A stretch of 23,937 nucleotides of DNA from JANYJA01 sp038229055 (GCA_038229055.1 JBBROU010000083.1:1-23937), one strand, 5' to 3'. Counted from the stretch's first letter, positions 1-8,670 are shown. Numbers and translations: made by a program. Notes: a model not told the origin generated them from the sequence alone.

Positions 1-44
1 GTCTCGGCGGACTTTTTGGTGAATCCGATAGTGAAGATCTTCAT
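1..44 (-). CDS. DUF488 family protein, N-terminal fragment (cut by window edge)
   Basis: Reading the minus strand from an ATG at 44-42 gives MKIFTIGFTKKSAE and then the window ends. The start MKIFTIGFTKKSAE is the usual opening of one DUF488 subgroup (conserved T-I-G-[FH]-[ST] near the N-terminus). The ATG overlaps the stop of the preceding DUF488 gene in an ATGA junction, so the two are probably co-translated paralogues. Only 14 codons are visible. The family assignment rests on this motif and on the neighbour being DUF488. The biochemical role of DUF488 is not established. Confidence 0.7.
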   Translation of the reverse strand, partial: MKIFTIGFTKKSAE

Positions 45-679
45 CCGGTGGCGCTGCCGACGGTGGCAGCATCAGCGGTGGCGTCAGCGGTGGCGTCAGC
101 GGTAGCGTAGGCGATGCGCTCCTCCTGGCGCTGGTAGGCTTCGGCCAGTAATTCTTCGGGCGAAAGAAAGAGGTGCGTCTCGGGCACATGGTTGAGCTGC
201 GCCAATCGCACGAGCGCGCCGGCATGGCTTTCGAGGCTACCGTCCGCGTGGATGTGCTGGATTTCGAGGCCGCGCTCGGCCAACCGCCGGGCCACCAGAA
301 TCGTGCGATGGCATTCGAGCGGCTCCTTCTCGGCGCACATCAGGGCGATGCGCAGATTTTGCTTCGTGCCGCTGACCAGGCGGTCGAGACCGTTGCGAAA
401 GAGCGCGGTATGGGCGAGCCGCTCGTAGCGCACCTTGCCGCTGACGTAGCATGACGGATCATCGCTCCTGGCGCCCAGTTCCTTACCGAAGAAACGATAC
501 GCGATTGCGTGCGCGGACAGAACTTGTTCCAACTCGTCGCGATTGAATTGCGGATTCATGCGGCTATACGGCTTCGAACGGACGTCGCAAACGGCGGTGA
601 TGCCGTGCTGGCGCAGCAGGTCGATGAAGCGCTCCTGGGTGTGCGTCGAGTGCCCAATGGTAAAGATGGCTTCAGGCAT
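41..679 (-). CDS. DUF488 domain-containing protein
   Basis: About 212 residues from the ATG at 679. An upstream in-frame start at 730 would run into the preceding gene and is less likely. Family hallmarks are visible: TIGHSTHTQE near the N-terminus, DVRSKPYSR about 25 residues later, the central RFFGKELGAR segment, and the C-terminal LMCAEKEPLECHR block with its Cys-His pair. These match the DUF488 fold, whose molecular function is unknown. The gene starts 2 bases after the stop of the dual-OB gene and its stop overlaps the start of a second DUF488 gene, so all three form one transcription unit. The C-terminus ends in a low-complexity ATADATADATADAA tail encoded by a 12-bp tandem repeat; this is probably not part of the folded domain. 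Confidence 0.88.
   Translation of the reverse strand: MPEAIFTIGHSTHTQERFIDLLRQHGITAVCDVRSKPYSRMNPQFNRDELEQVLSAHAIAYRFFGKELGARSDDPSCYVSGKVRYERLAHTALFRNGLDRLVSGTKQNLRIALMCAEKEPLECHRTILVARRLAERGLEIQHIHADGSLESHAGALVRLAQLNHVPETHLFLSPEELLAEAYQRQEERIAYATADATADATADAATVGSATG
72..107. repeat. 12-bp tandem repeat, 3 copies, in DUF488 C-terminus
   Basis: The unit tcagcggtggcg occurs at 72-83 and 84-95, and with one substitution at 96-107. The 12-bp period keeps the reading frame and encodes the repeated Ala-Thr-Ala-Asp tail of the DUF488 protein on the minus strand. A degenerate fourth copy may lie at about 60-71. Confidence 0.85.
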
Positions 680-681
680 AG

Positions 682-1401
682 TCAAAGCGGCGCCGGGCCG
701 ATTACGGTGGGTACCAGCTTGTAGCACCAAAGGTCAGTATAAGGTTCGCTGAGGCTGACGCAAAGGTATGTGTTGGGCATTTCGTAATCCTGGTTGGATT
801 TGGCAAGGAGCGCACGCTCGGCGACGGGGTCGGTCACGATCAAGCAATAGTAGCGGCCAAGGCACATAAAATCGGCCCGAAGGCGGCGGCGCGGGTTGCC
901 GATGGTCGCGCCTTCCGTTAGGACCTTGAGTGTCAAATCTTCAGGCGCGATCAGTACCAGCGAGTGGTTCAGCTTCGCGGCGATGTCTACTTTCACGCGG
1001 TCGTTGTGACCGTTGTAGGTTGAATCGTCATTGGCCCAGAGCGGCGCGGGCGGGTCGAGCAGGCGCGGGATTTCGGCGCGCGGGAATTCGCCTTTTTTAA
1101 TCCAGTACCGTCCGGCGTCGATGGTGTAATTCTCGGTTTGATGGAGCTGCGGGGCGGGTGCGATTAGGGGGATTTCGATGATATCGAGCACCTGCGGCGA
1201 AGCTCCGTTGTCGTAACGGCGCTCCTCCTCGGACACTTCGGACGAAGCGCGCGTGCTCACCGGGCGGATCCACGCCCCGAATCCATTGGGAAGAATCTCG
1301 CGGCCGGCGATACACCGACCGGAGTGTTTGCGCGAGTTCGCAAGGCAAACGATGGTTTTTACCTCGGGCACGGAGCAGCGACTCTGGTACACTTCAAACA
1401 T
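682..1401 (-). CDS. Dual OB domain-containing protein
   Basis: 239 residues from an ATG at 1401. The conserved part begins at about residue 15 with KTIVCLANSRKHSGRCIAG, which I recognise as the opening of the dual-OB family; a later start cannot be excluded. The protein appears to be two consecutive beta-rich halves: residues ~15-115 with the GFGAWIRPVS segment, and ~120-239 with HSLVLIAPEDLTLKV and RADFMCLGRYYCLIVTDP. OB folds commonly bind nucleic acid or oligosaccharide, but no ligand is known for this family. It is the first gene of the unit leading into two DUF488 genes, so a joint role is likely. The 112-bp region upstream is shared with the divergent aminotransferase and should hold both promoters; I see no clear boxes. 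Confidence 0.72.
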   Translation of the reverse strand: MFEVYQSRCSVPEVKTIVCLANSRKHSGRCIAGREILPNGFGAWIRPVSTRASSEVSEEERRYDNGASPQVLDIIEIPLIAPAPQLHQTENYTIDAGRYWIKKGEFPRAEIPRLLDPPAPLWANDDSTYNGHNDRVKVDIAAKLNHSLVLIAPEDLTLKVLTEGATIGNPRRRLRADFMCLGRYYCLIVTDPVAERALLAKSNQDYEMPNTYLCVSLSEPYTDLWCYKLVPTVIGPAPL

Positions 1402-1513
1402 GCCATCACAGGCACGCCCCAGCCTCTTCGGCTCCGATTAGTAGTCCCGCCCCCGCGCGTCTTCGTCCGTCCATCTTCAACCGTCATAGCTTCGTCACAT
1501 TGAGGAGAATTGT

Positions 1514-2872
1514 ATGAGCACCACTGTAGTTCCAGTGAGCGCCGATCTGCCTTACATCGGCGGTCCCCTGCCCGGCCCACGCGCGCGCAAGATCATTCAT
1601 CGGGACGAACAAGTCCTCTCGCCTTCTTATACTCGCGGATATCCGCTGGTGGTGGACCATGCCGAAGGCGCCATGGTTCACGACGTGGACGGCAATCGGT
1701 TTCTCGATTTCAACGCCGGTATCGCGGTGGCGGCGACGGGGCATTGCCATCCCGAAGTGGTGGAAGCCATTCAGCAGCAGGCGGCCCGGTTGATTCACAT
1801 GTCGGGCACGGACTTCTACTACGAAAACATGGTCGCGCTGGCCGAGAAATTCGCCGAACTGGCTCCGGGCAATGTTGCGCGGCGCGTTTATTTCGGAAAT
1901 TCCGGCACCGAGGCCATGGAAGCGGCGCTCAAGCTGGCCAAATATTCAAGCGGGCGCGATAAATTCATCGCGTTTTACGGGGCTTTTCACGGGCGCACCA
2001 TGGGCGCGCTTTCATTGACGGCACGGCGTCCGGTGCAGCGCGAGGGGTTTGCGCCATTCGTGCCGGGCGTGCATCACGTTCCGTACGCTTACTGCTATCG
2101 CTGCCCGTTCAACAAGACGCCGGAAACGTGCAATGTGGAATGCGCGAGCACCATTGAAGATCAGCTTTTGAAGACGATTCTGCCGGCGAAAGAAGTGGCC
2201 GCGATTGTGCTCGAGCCGGTGCAGGGCGAGGGCGGTTACATCGTGCCGCCGGTGCGCTTCCACGAGGCCATCGCGGAACTGGCGAAGCGCCATGGCATGT
2301 ACCTGATCTACGACGAAGTGCAATGCGGGATGGGGCGCACGGGCAAAATGTGGGCCGCGGAACACTTCGGAACGGTGCCCGATATTTTCACTTCGGCGAA
2401 GGGAATCGCGAGCGGACTGCCGTTGAGCGCGACGGTTGCGCGCGCGGAGATCATGAACTGGCCGCCCGGGGCGCACGCGTCGACATTCGGCGGCAATCCG
2501 GTGGCGGTGGCGGCGTCCCTGGTGACGATTGAGTTGCTGCAGAGCGAGCTCATCGCCAACGCGGCACGCATGGGGGCGCGCATGATGGACCGGATGCGGA
2601 CCTGGCCGGCGCGGTTCCCGATTGTCGGCGACGTGCGCGGACTGGGGCTGATGCTGGGGATTGAACTGGTGCGCGATCAGGTTACGAAAGAGCGCGCGTC
2701 GGCTGAGAGGGACGAACTGGTGAATCTGGCGTTCGAGCACGGGCTGCTGATTCTCGGGGCGGGCGAGAACACGATCCGGCTGAGTCCGCCGCTGAATATC
2801 AATGCCGATCAGGCCGACTTCGCGCTTGATACATTGGAGAGTTGCCTCGCGACCGTTCAACGCCGCAATTGA
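1514..2872 (+). CDS. Class III (PLP-dependent) aminotransferase, 4-aminobutyrate/ornithine type
   Basis: 452 residues starting at ATG 1514, with a strong AGGAG ribosome site at 1503-1507. It is a fold-type I aminotransferase of subgroup III. Visible features are the phosphate-binding GNSGTEA (129-135), the cofactor-ring Asp in YDEVQ (Asp267), the Schiff-base Lys in TSAKGIASGLPL (Lys296) and the STFGGNP loop (323-329). It probably moves an amino group from an omega- or alpha-amino acid to 2-oxoglutarate; GABA and ornithine are family substrates, but the exact one cannot be read from sequence. An insert at 194-210 carries four cysteines spaced C-x2-C-x8-C-x3-C, as I recall from archaeal-type members of this family. 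The stop lies inside the next gene, which starts 31 bases upstream of it. Confidence 0.9.
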   Translation: MSTTVVPVSADLPYIGGPLPGPRARKIIHRDEQVLSPSYTRGYPLVVDHAEGAMVHDVDGNRFLDFNAGIAVAATGHCHPEVVEAIQQQAARLIHMSGTDFYYENMVALAEKFAELAPGNVARRVYFGNSGTEAMEAALKLAKYSSGRDKFIAFYGAFHGRTMGALSLTARRPVQREGFAPFVPGVHHVPYAYCYRCPFNKTPETCNVECASTIEDQLLKTILPAKEVAAIVLEPVQGEGGYIVPPVRFHEAIAELAKRHGMYLIYDEVQCGMGRTGKMWAAEHFGTVPDIFTSAKGIASGLPLSATVARAEIMNWPPGAHASTFGGNPVAVAASLVTIELLQSELIANAARMGARMMDRMRTWPARFPIVGDVRGLGLMLGIELVRDQVTKERASAERDELVNLAFEHGLLILGAGENTIRLSPPLNINADQADFALDTLESCLATVQRRN

Positions 2873-3477
2873 CGGGCGGACTCCCAAGAATTCTCGACGT
2901 CGGGTGCGGAATTCACAAGTTTCCGGGAGCTGTCGGGATCGATCGGAATCCGGCGACCGATGCCGATGTAGTGGTGGATCTGGATCATTTCCCGTATCCA
3001 TTTGCGGATGCGAGCTTCGACCGTTTGCATGCGATCCACGTGATCGAGCACGTCGCGGACGTGATTCGCACGATGGAGGAGTTTCACCGGCTGGTGCGTC
3101 CCGGCGGGCGCGTGCGCATCGAGACGCCGCATTACACGGACTTCAGCTCATTCTGCGACCCGACGCATCGCAGCCACTTGAATAGTTTCTCGTTCCGGTA
3201 TTTCGGCGAAGACCATGCGGGCTTCGGATACTATTCCGCGGCGCGTTTCCGTGAGACGTTTCTGCGGGTGCGGCTACTAGCGTTCTGGAGATGGCTCGGC
3301 TTCGAATTTCTGGTGAATCACTCGCGGCGGTACCGGCGCTTCTGGGAGCACTACTTGTGTTTCGTGGTGCGCGGGAAGTCGATGGAATTCGAGTTCGAGC
3401 CGCTGGCCAATGAAGCTTCTATCGCGAATGGCCGACCGTCTAAGACATCGGATGCAACGCCGCAAGTGGACCGTTGA
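2842..3477 (+). CDS. Class I SAM-dependent methyltransferase
   Basis: 211 residues read from a TTG at 2842, which lies inside the end of the aminotransferase gene (31-base overlap). Motif I is RILDVGCGIHKFPGAVGID (residues ~16-34), followed by a D-x-D region, the FADASFDRLHAIHVIEHV segment typical of methyltransferase type 11, and the post-core LVRPGGRVRIETPHY. The substrate is unknown. The C-terminal third is rich in Arg, Phe and Trp. No ATG lies upstream of motif I in this frame, so TTG, or a start shortly after it, is required. The end overlaps the next gene by 68 bases, so the three plus-strand genes are probably translationally coupled. Confidence 0.85.
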   Translation: MPRDRSTPQLTGGLPRILDVGCGIHKFPGAVGIDRNPATDADVVVDLDHFPYPFADASFDRLHAIHVIEHVADVIRTMEEFHRLVRPGGRVRIETPHYTDFSSFCDPTHRSHLNSFSFRYFGEDHAGFGYYSAARFRETFLRVRLLAFWRWLGFEFLVNHSRRYRRFWEHYLCFVVRGKSMEFEFEPLANEASIANGRPSKTSDATPQVDR

Positions 3478-3823
3478 GCGCGCCGCGGGAGTGATGGGAG
3501 AGGATCTGGCGCATCGATTTCTGCGGGAGCGGAAGTTCATGATCGTGGCGCGCAATTTTCGTCCGCGATCGGGGGCGGGGGAGATCGACATCATCGCGCG
3601 CGACGGCGAGAAGCTGGTGTTCGTGGAAGTGAAGACTCGGGCTACCGACGATGTCGGCTTTCCGGATCGCGCCGTGGGGCCGCAGAAGCGCCGGACGATT
3701 GAGCGGGCTGCCCGCGATTATGCTCGCCGCACCGATACGGACTGGCTGGACACGCGATTCGACATCGTGACCATTGTGCTCTCAGCGCCGCCCGTGATCG
3801 AGCACTTTCCGGCAGCGTGGTAG
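3410..3823 (+). CDS. YraN/UPF0102 family nuclease-fold protein
   Basis: 137 residues from ATG 3410. The family core is clear: GEDLAHRFLRERKFMIVARN (residues ~30-49), RSGAGEIDIIARDGEKLVFV and EVKTRATDD. The Glu, Asp and E-x-K residues of the GEID and EVK motifs are those of the PD-(D/E)xK nuclease fold. The cellular role of YraN proteins is not settled. The first 68 bases overlap the methyltransferase gene; ATGs at 3428 and 3452 would shorten the overlap without touching the conserved core, so the start is uncertain. It converges with the DUF2103-like gene with 2 bases between the stops and no visible terminator hairpin. Confidence 0.88.
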   Translation: MKLLSRMADRLRHRMQRRKWTVERAAGVMGEDLAHRFLRERKFMIVARNFRPRSGAGEIDIIARDGEKLVFVEVKTRATDDVGFPDRAVGPQKRRTIERAARDYARRTDTDWLDTRFDIVTIVLSAPPVIEHFPAAW

Positions 3824-3825
3824 TT

Positions 3826-4131
3826 TTAGCGGCCTTCCAAAGCCTCGTCGAACGCCTTGGTGAGTTCGTCTTTGCCCAGCGCGGTGCTCACGAATAGTTC
3901 CTGGCGCGCGCCCTGGCTGAGGGCGATGGCTTTCCACCCGTTCTGGGTCTGAACCGTGATGCGCACCCGCACTTTGCCTTTGGCATCGCGCACGGGACGA
4001 ATTACACCGGGGATTACGGAACGAATTTCGGGATTCTGCTTCAACATCCGCTCCAGCATTTCGCGCACCCCGTCGATGATGCTGTGCTCAATCTTTAGCT
4101 TGCCTTGCGCGGTGCGAAGCCGGAAGGACAT
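3826..4131 (-). CDS. DUF2103-like small conserved protein
   Basis: 101 residues from ATG 4131. The frame is open upstream to 4266 but that part lies within aconitase and shows no family similarity. The sequence contains KLKIEHSIIDGVREMLERML, then SVIPGVIRPVRD, a basic beta-rich stretch and ELFVSTALGKDELTKAF. This order (H-S..., G-[IL]-x-x-x-[LM]-E-R, a V-I-P-G-V-I turn, then V-x-x-x-x-L-x-x-[DE]-[EK]-L) resembles DUF2103, described in databases as a predicted metal-binding family. That assignment is from memory and is tentative. It starts 7 bases after the aconitase stop, so it is probably co-transcribed with it. Confidence 0.65.
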   Translation of the reverse strand: MSFRLRTAQGKLKIEHSIIDGVREMLERMLKQNPEIRSVIPGVIRPVRDAKGKVRVRITVQTQNGWKAIALSQGARQELFVSTALGKDELTKAFDEALEGR

Positions 4132-4138
4132 CGGCGGG

Positions 4139-6811
4139 CTATGCGGCTCCGGCGAGTTGCCGCAGCACGTAGGGAAGGATGCCGCCGTGGCGAAAATATT
4201 CGGCTTCCTGGGGTGTATCGACGCGGACCTGCACGTCGAATTTTTTCTCGGTCCCATCGGCGGCAACGGCGGTGACGCTGGCGCATCCCAGGCCGGAGAG
4301 CGCGCCGCGCACGCCGTTCACGTGAAACAGTTCTTTGCCGGTGAGCTTCAGGCTCGCGGCGTTTTCGCCGGGCTGGTATTGCAGCGGCAGAACACCCATC
4401 CCGACTAAATTGGCGCGGTGGATGCGCTCGAAACTCTCCGCGATCACCACGCGGACGCCGAGCAGCTTGACACCCTTCGCAGCCCAATCGCGCGACGAGC
4501 CCGATCCGTATTCCTTGCCGGCAAGAATCATCAGTGGCACGCCTTCGAGCTGATATCGAACCGAGGCGTCGTAGATATACATCTGCTCGGCATCGGGCAG
4601 ATGCACGGTCCAGGTTCCCTCCGTACCGGGCGCGAGTTGATTTTTCAGACGGATGTTTGCCAGCGTGCCACGCACCATGACTTCGTGGTTGCCGCGCCGC
4701 GCGCCGTAGGAATTGAAATCGGCGGGCTTCACGCCCTGAGCCATCAGATACAGGCCGGCGGGGCTATCTTTCGCGATATTGCCAGCGGGGGAAATGTGAT
4801 CGGTGGTGACGGAATCGCCGAGCATGGCCAGCACGCGCAGGCCGTCGATGGATTCCACGAAGGCGCTCGGGTCGGTCATATTGTCGAAATAAGGCGGCTT
4901 CTTGATGTAAGTGGACTCGTGATCCCAAAGGTAGACGCTGCCGGTTGGGACGGCCATGGCGTTCCAGCTTTCGTCGCCGTCGAGCGCGGTCTGGTAGGAA
5001 CTGCGGAACATCTCGGAATCGATGGTTGCGCGCACGACCTCCTGAATCTCCTCGGTGGAAGGCCAGATATCGCGCAGAAAAACGGGTTTGCCGGCGTCGT
5101 CAGTGCCGAGAGGGTCCTTCTGAAGATCGATGTTGACGGTGCCGGCAAGCGCATACGCCACAACCAGCGGCGGCGATGCCAGATAGTTGGCTTTGACCTG
5201 CGCGTTGATGCGGCCTTCGAAATTGCGATTGCCGCTGAGCACGGCCGCAACCGTGAGGTTGCCCTTGGTCACGGCTTCGGACACGGCGTCGGGAAGCGGG
5301 CCGCTGTTGCCGATGCATGTGGTGCAGCCGTATCCCACGAGATTGAATTTCAGCGTTTCCATGTACGGAGTGAGGCCGGCTTTGTCGAGGTATTCGGAAA
5401 CCACTTTCGATCCGGGCGCGAGGCTGGTCTTGACCCACGGCTTGCTGCGGAGGCCTTTCTCCACGGCCTTCTTGGCAAGTAAGCCTGCCGCGACCATTAC
5501 CGAAGGGTTCGATGTATTGGTGCAACTGGTAATGGCGGCGATCACGACCGCGCCGCCGTCGAGCGTAGTTTTGACGCCATCCATTTCGAGATCGGCGTGC
5601 TTCTTGGTGGCGTCCTTGAAAGCGTCGGTGAAGTTCTTGCAGACCTCCGGAAGCGTAACGCGATCCTGGGGACGCTTCGGGCCGGCCATGGACGGCACGA
5701 CACTGGCGAGATCGAGCTCGATGGATTCCGAAAACAGCGGATCTTTGGTTTCGTCGGTGCGGAAGAGTCCCTGCTCCTTGCAGTAAGCCTCAACCAAGCT
5801 GAGCAGATCGGGATCGCGATTGCTCACGCGCAGATAGTTCAGCGTCTCCCGATCGACCGGGAAGAAGCCGATGGTGGCGCCATACTCGGGCGCCATGTTC
5901 GCGACGGTGGCGCGATCGGCGAGACTCAGTGCGCTGAGGCCCTGTCCGAAGAACTCCACGAACTTGCCGACCACGCCCTTCTTGCGAAGGATCTGGGTGA
6001 TGGTAAGGACCAGGTCGGTGGCGGTGCATCCGCCGTCGAGCTTGCCGTGCAGCTTGAAGCCGATGACGGGGGGCAGCAGCATGGAGATCGGCAGACCGAG
6101 CATGCAGGCTTCCGCCTCAATTCCGCCGACGCCCCAGCCGACGACGCCGAGGCCGTTGATCATGGTGGTGTGCGAATCGGTGCCGACGAGGGTGTCGGGA
6201 TACGCCATGATACCGCTCGGGGTCTTGGCGCGGAAAACCACGGAGGCGAGATATTCCAGATTCACCTGATGCACGATGCCCGTATCAGGGGGCACCACAC
6301 GGAAATTTTGGAAGGCCGTTTGACCCCAGCGGAGGAGGGCGTAACGTTCCTTGTTGCGCTGGAATTCGAGTAGCGCGTTGATGGAGAACGAGTCCTTGGT
6401 GCCGAACTGATCGACTTGCACGGAATGGTCGATGACCAGATCCGCGGGAAGCAGGGGATTGGCGCGCGTGGGGTCGGCACCCATGGCCGCAAGGGCATCG
6501 CGCATGGCCGCGAGATCGACTACGCAGGGGACGCCGGTGAAATCCTGCAGCAGCACGCGGGCCGGCATGAAACTGATCTCTTTGGGATTGGGGCCGCCCA
6601 CGCCGCGCGCGACATATTCGACGTCGCTCGACCGCACCTTGCGGCCATCCTCCTGCCGCAGCAGATTTTCCAGCAGCACCTTGGTAGAGAATGGCAGCCG
6701 GGATACATTGGCGATGCCTTTCTCTTCAAGAGTGGCAAGACGAAAAATCTGGTAATCGGCGCCGGCCACGCGCAAATTCGCCGCGCAGCCGAAACTGTTC
6801 AAGTTGTTCAT
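4139..6811 (-). CDS. acnA: Aconitate hydratase A
   Basis: 890 residues, nearly the same as AcnA enzymes of other bacteria. It interconverts citrate and isocitrate in the cytosolic TCA cycle. The three ligands of the [4Fe-4S] cluster are visible: Cys430 in ITSCTNTSNPSV, and Cys496 and Cys499 in GYGCTTCIGNSGP. Other family blocks include VGTDSHTTMINGLGVVGWGVGG (209-230), the hinge and the C-terminal swivel domain with GKEYGSGSSRDWAAKG. The ATG at 6811 follows a weak purine-rich site. The 48-bp gap to the divergent M2 peptidase gene must hold both promoters. The only downstream partner is the DUF2103-like gene, 7 bases away. Length and residues look intact. Confidence 0.97.
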   Translation of the reverse strand: MNNLNSFGCAANLRVAGADYQIFRLATLEEKGIANVSRLPFSTKVLLENLLRQEDGRKVRSSDVEYVARGVGGPNPKEISFMPARVLLQDFTGVPCVVDLAAMRDALAAMGADPTRANPLLPADLVIDHSVQVDQFGTKDSFSINALLEFQRNKERYALLRWGQTAFQNFRVVPPDTGIVHQVNLEYLASVVFRAKTPSGIMAYPDTLVGTDSHTTMINGLGVVGWGVGGIEAEACMLGLPISMLLPPVIGFKLHGKLDGGCTATDLVLTITQILRKKGVVGKFVEFFGQGLSALSLADRATVANMAPEYGATIGFFPVDRETLNYLRVSNRDPDLLSLVEAYCKEQGLFRTDETKDPLFSESIELDLASVVPSMAGPKRPQDRVTLPEVCKNFTDAFKDATKKHADLEMDGVKTTLDGGAVVIAAITSCTNTSNPSVMVAAGLLAKKAVEKGLRSKPWVKTSLAPGSKVVSEYLDKAGLTPYMETLKFNLVGYGCTTCIGNSGPLPDAVSEAVTKGNLTVAAVLSGNRNFEGRINAQVKANYLASPPLVVAYALAGTVNIDLQKDPLGTDDAGKPVFLRDIWPSTEEIQEVVRATIDSEMFRSSYQTALDGDESWNAMAVPTGSVYLWDHESTYIKKPPYFDNMTDPSAFVESIDGLRVLAMLGDSVTTDHISPAGNIAKDSPAGLYLMAQGVKPADFNSYGARRGNHEVMVRGTLANIRLKNQLAPGTEGTWTVHLPDAEQMYIYDASVRYQLEGVPLMILAGKEYGSGSSRDWAAKGVKLLGVRVVIAESFERIHRANLVGMGVLPLQYQPGENAASLKLTGKELFHVNGVRGALSGLGCASVTAVAADGTEKKFDVQVRVDTPQEAEYFRHGGILPYVLRQLAGAA

Positions 6812-6859
6812 GATCTCATCTTCAGTTTAACGTTTTGAACACAATGTAAGCTAATCAAC

Positions 6860-8653
6860 ATGCGGTGTTCCCTGGTTCTCGCGCTTACCCTGATCGGGTC
6901 ATTTCATGCAGCCGCCGCGCCGCGGCCCACTATCGCGCAAGCTAGGGCGTTTCTGGACGGTGCTGAAAAACAGTTGCTCGCGCTCGGCGTGGAAGCTTCG
7001 CGGGCGGATTGGGTGAAGTCTACCTACATCACCGACGACACGGAAACGCTGGCAGCGCGCGCGGACGAAAAAGCCATCAATGCCGGGGTGGTGCTGGCGA
7101 AAGAAGCGGCGAAGTTCGATGGCGTGGCGCTGCCCGAAGACATGGCGCGGAAGATGAAGCTGCTGAAGCTTTCACTCACGCTCGCGACTCCCGCGGACCC
7201 GAAGGAGAGCGAGGAGTTGACGCGCATCGTCACGGGCATGGAAGGCACTTACGGCAAGGGGAAGTACTGCGCGCAGGGGCAGCCGAAGTGTCTCGATCTG
7301 GAAGATCTATCGAAGATTCTCGCCACCAATCGCGATCCCGCGCAACTTCTGGATGCGTGGCGCGGGTGGCACACGATCTCGCCTCCGATCCGGCAGCCCT
7401 TTACGCGCTTCGTCGAGCTATCCAACAAAGGCGCGCGTGAGCTGGGGTTCAAGGATACCGGGGCGATGTGGCGGCAGAAATACGACATGCCGGCCGACGC
7501 GTTCGCGAAGGAGATGGACCGGCTGTGGGATCAGGCGCGGCCGCTCTACCTGGCGCTGCACACGTATGTGCGAACGCGGCTTCGGGAGAAGTACGGCGAT
7601 GCAGTGGTGCCGGCGACCGGGCCCATTCCGGCGCACCTGCTCGGAAACATGTGGGCGCAATCGTGGGAGAACATCTATCCGCTGGTCGCGCCGAAGGAGA
7701 GCGGCCAGGGGTACGATTTGACTGAGATACTGAAGTCGCGCCATACCGAGCCCAAGCAGATGGTGCGCTATGGCGAGAGCTTCTTTACGTCACTTGGGTT
7801 CGCTCCCCTGCCCCCAACTTTTTGGGAGCGCTCGCTGTTCGTGAAGCCGAGCGACCATGAGGTGGTGTGCCACGCCAGCGCCTGGGACATCGATACGCAA
7901 GACGACCTGCGGATTAAAATGTGCATCGATATCACGGATGAAGACTTCCTGGTGATTCACCACGAACTGGGGCACAATTTCTATCAGCGAGCCTACGAAA
8001 AGCAGCCGCTGCTGTTCCGCGATAGCGCCAATGACGGTTTCCACGAGGCCGTCGGCGACACCATCGCGCTTTCGGTAACGCCTGAGTATTTGGTGAAGAT
8101 CGGGCTTTTGAAACAGGCGCCGGATGCATCGAAGGACATCGGCCTGCTGCTGCACAAAGCGCTGGAGAAGATTGCGTTTCTGCCGTTCGGCTTGCTGATC
8201 GACCAATGGCGCTGGAAGGTTTTCTCGGGCGAGATCAAGCCGGAAGACTACAACAAAGCCTGGTGGGATCTGCGTTTGAAATATCAGGGGATTGCGCCGC
8301 CCACAGCGCGGACGGAAGCCGATTTCGACCCTGGAGCGAAATACCACGTGGCTGCGAACGTGCCGTACGCGCGCTACTTTCTGGCGGATATTCTGCAGTT
8401 CCAATTTCACCGGGCTCTGGCGCAAGCGGCGGGATGCACCGAGCCATTGAATCGCTGCTCGATTTATGGCAACAAGGCCGCGGGCGACCGTCTGAGTGCA
8501 ATGCTCTCGATGGGCACGAGCCGGCCCTGGCCGGACGAACTGAATGCGATCGCCGGGACCAAGCAGATGGATGCCACGGCGATTCTGGATTATTTTGCGC
8601 CTCTTAAGAAGTGGCTGGACGAGCAGAATCAGGGCAAGACTGCCGGGTGGTAG
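6860..8653 (+). CDS. M2 family metallopeptidase (peptidyl-dipeptidase, ACE-like)
   Basis: 597 residues. An N-terminal signal peptide (MRCSLVLALTLIGSFHAAAA) suggests export to the periplasm or outside. The zinc site is intact: HEXXH at 368-372 in IHHELGHNFY, with the third ligand Glu396 in GFHEAVGDTIAL. Domain order and length fit M2 peptidases such as angiotensin-converting enzyme homologues, which remove C-terminal dipeptides. The family is common in soil acidobacteria, which fits peptide scavenging. There is no convincing ribosome site before ATG 6860 (upstream is AT-rich), so a leaderless transcript is possible. It ends convergently against the toxin gene 17 bases downstream. Confidence 0.95.
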   Translation: MRCSLVLALTLIGSFHAAAAPRPTIAQARAFLDGAEKQLLALGVEASRADWVKSTYITDDTETLAARADEKAINAGVVLAKEAAKFDGVALPEDMARKMKLLKLSLTLATPADPKESEELTRIVTGMEGTYGKGKYCAQGQPKCLDLEDLSKILATNRDPAQLLDAWRGWHTISPPIRQPFTRFVELSNKGARELGFKDTGAMWRQKYDMPADAFAKEMDRLWDQARPLYLALHTYVRTRLREKYGDAVVPATGPIPAHLLGNMWAQSWENIYPLVAPKESGQGYDLTEILKSRHTEPKQMVRYGESFFTSLGFAPLPPTFWERSLFVKPSDHEVVCHASAWDIDTQDDLRIKMCIDITDEDFLVIHHELGHNFYQRAYEKQPLLFRDSANDGFHEAVGDTIALSVTPEYLVKIGLLKQAPDASKDIGLLLHKALEKIAFLPFGLLIDQWRWKVFSGEIKPEDYNKAWWDLRLKYQGIAPPTARTEADFDPGAKYHVAANVPYARYFLADILQFQFHRALAQAAGCTEPLNRCSIYGNKAAGDRLSAMLSMGTSRPWPDELNAIAGTKQMDATAILDYFAPLKKWLDEQNQGKTAGW

Positions 8654-8670
8654 AACGCGTAGTTAGCGGG

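Noticed and set aside
2012..3001. 329-residue open frame on the minus strand
   Set aside because: It lies antisense to the aminotransferase and is rich in Arg, His and Gln as expected for a shadow of a GC-rich gene; no family motif.
3826..4266. Longer start for the DUF2103-like protein at 4266
   Set aside because: The extra 45 residues overlap aconitase coding sequence in another frame and look like random low-quality sequence; ATG 4131 fits the family.
4418..5482. 354-residue open frame on the plus strand
   Set aside because: Antisense to aconitase, whose motifs are fully intact; the frame is a codon-bias shadow.
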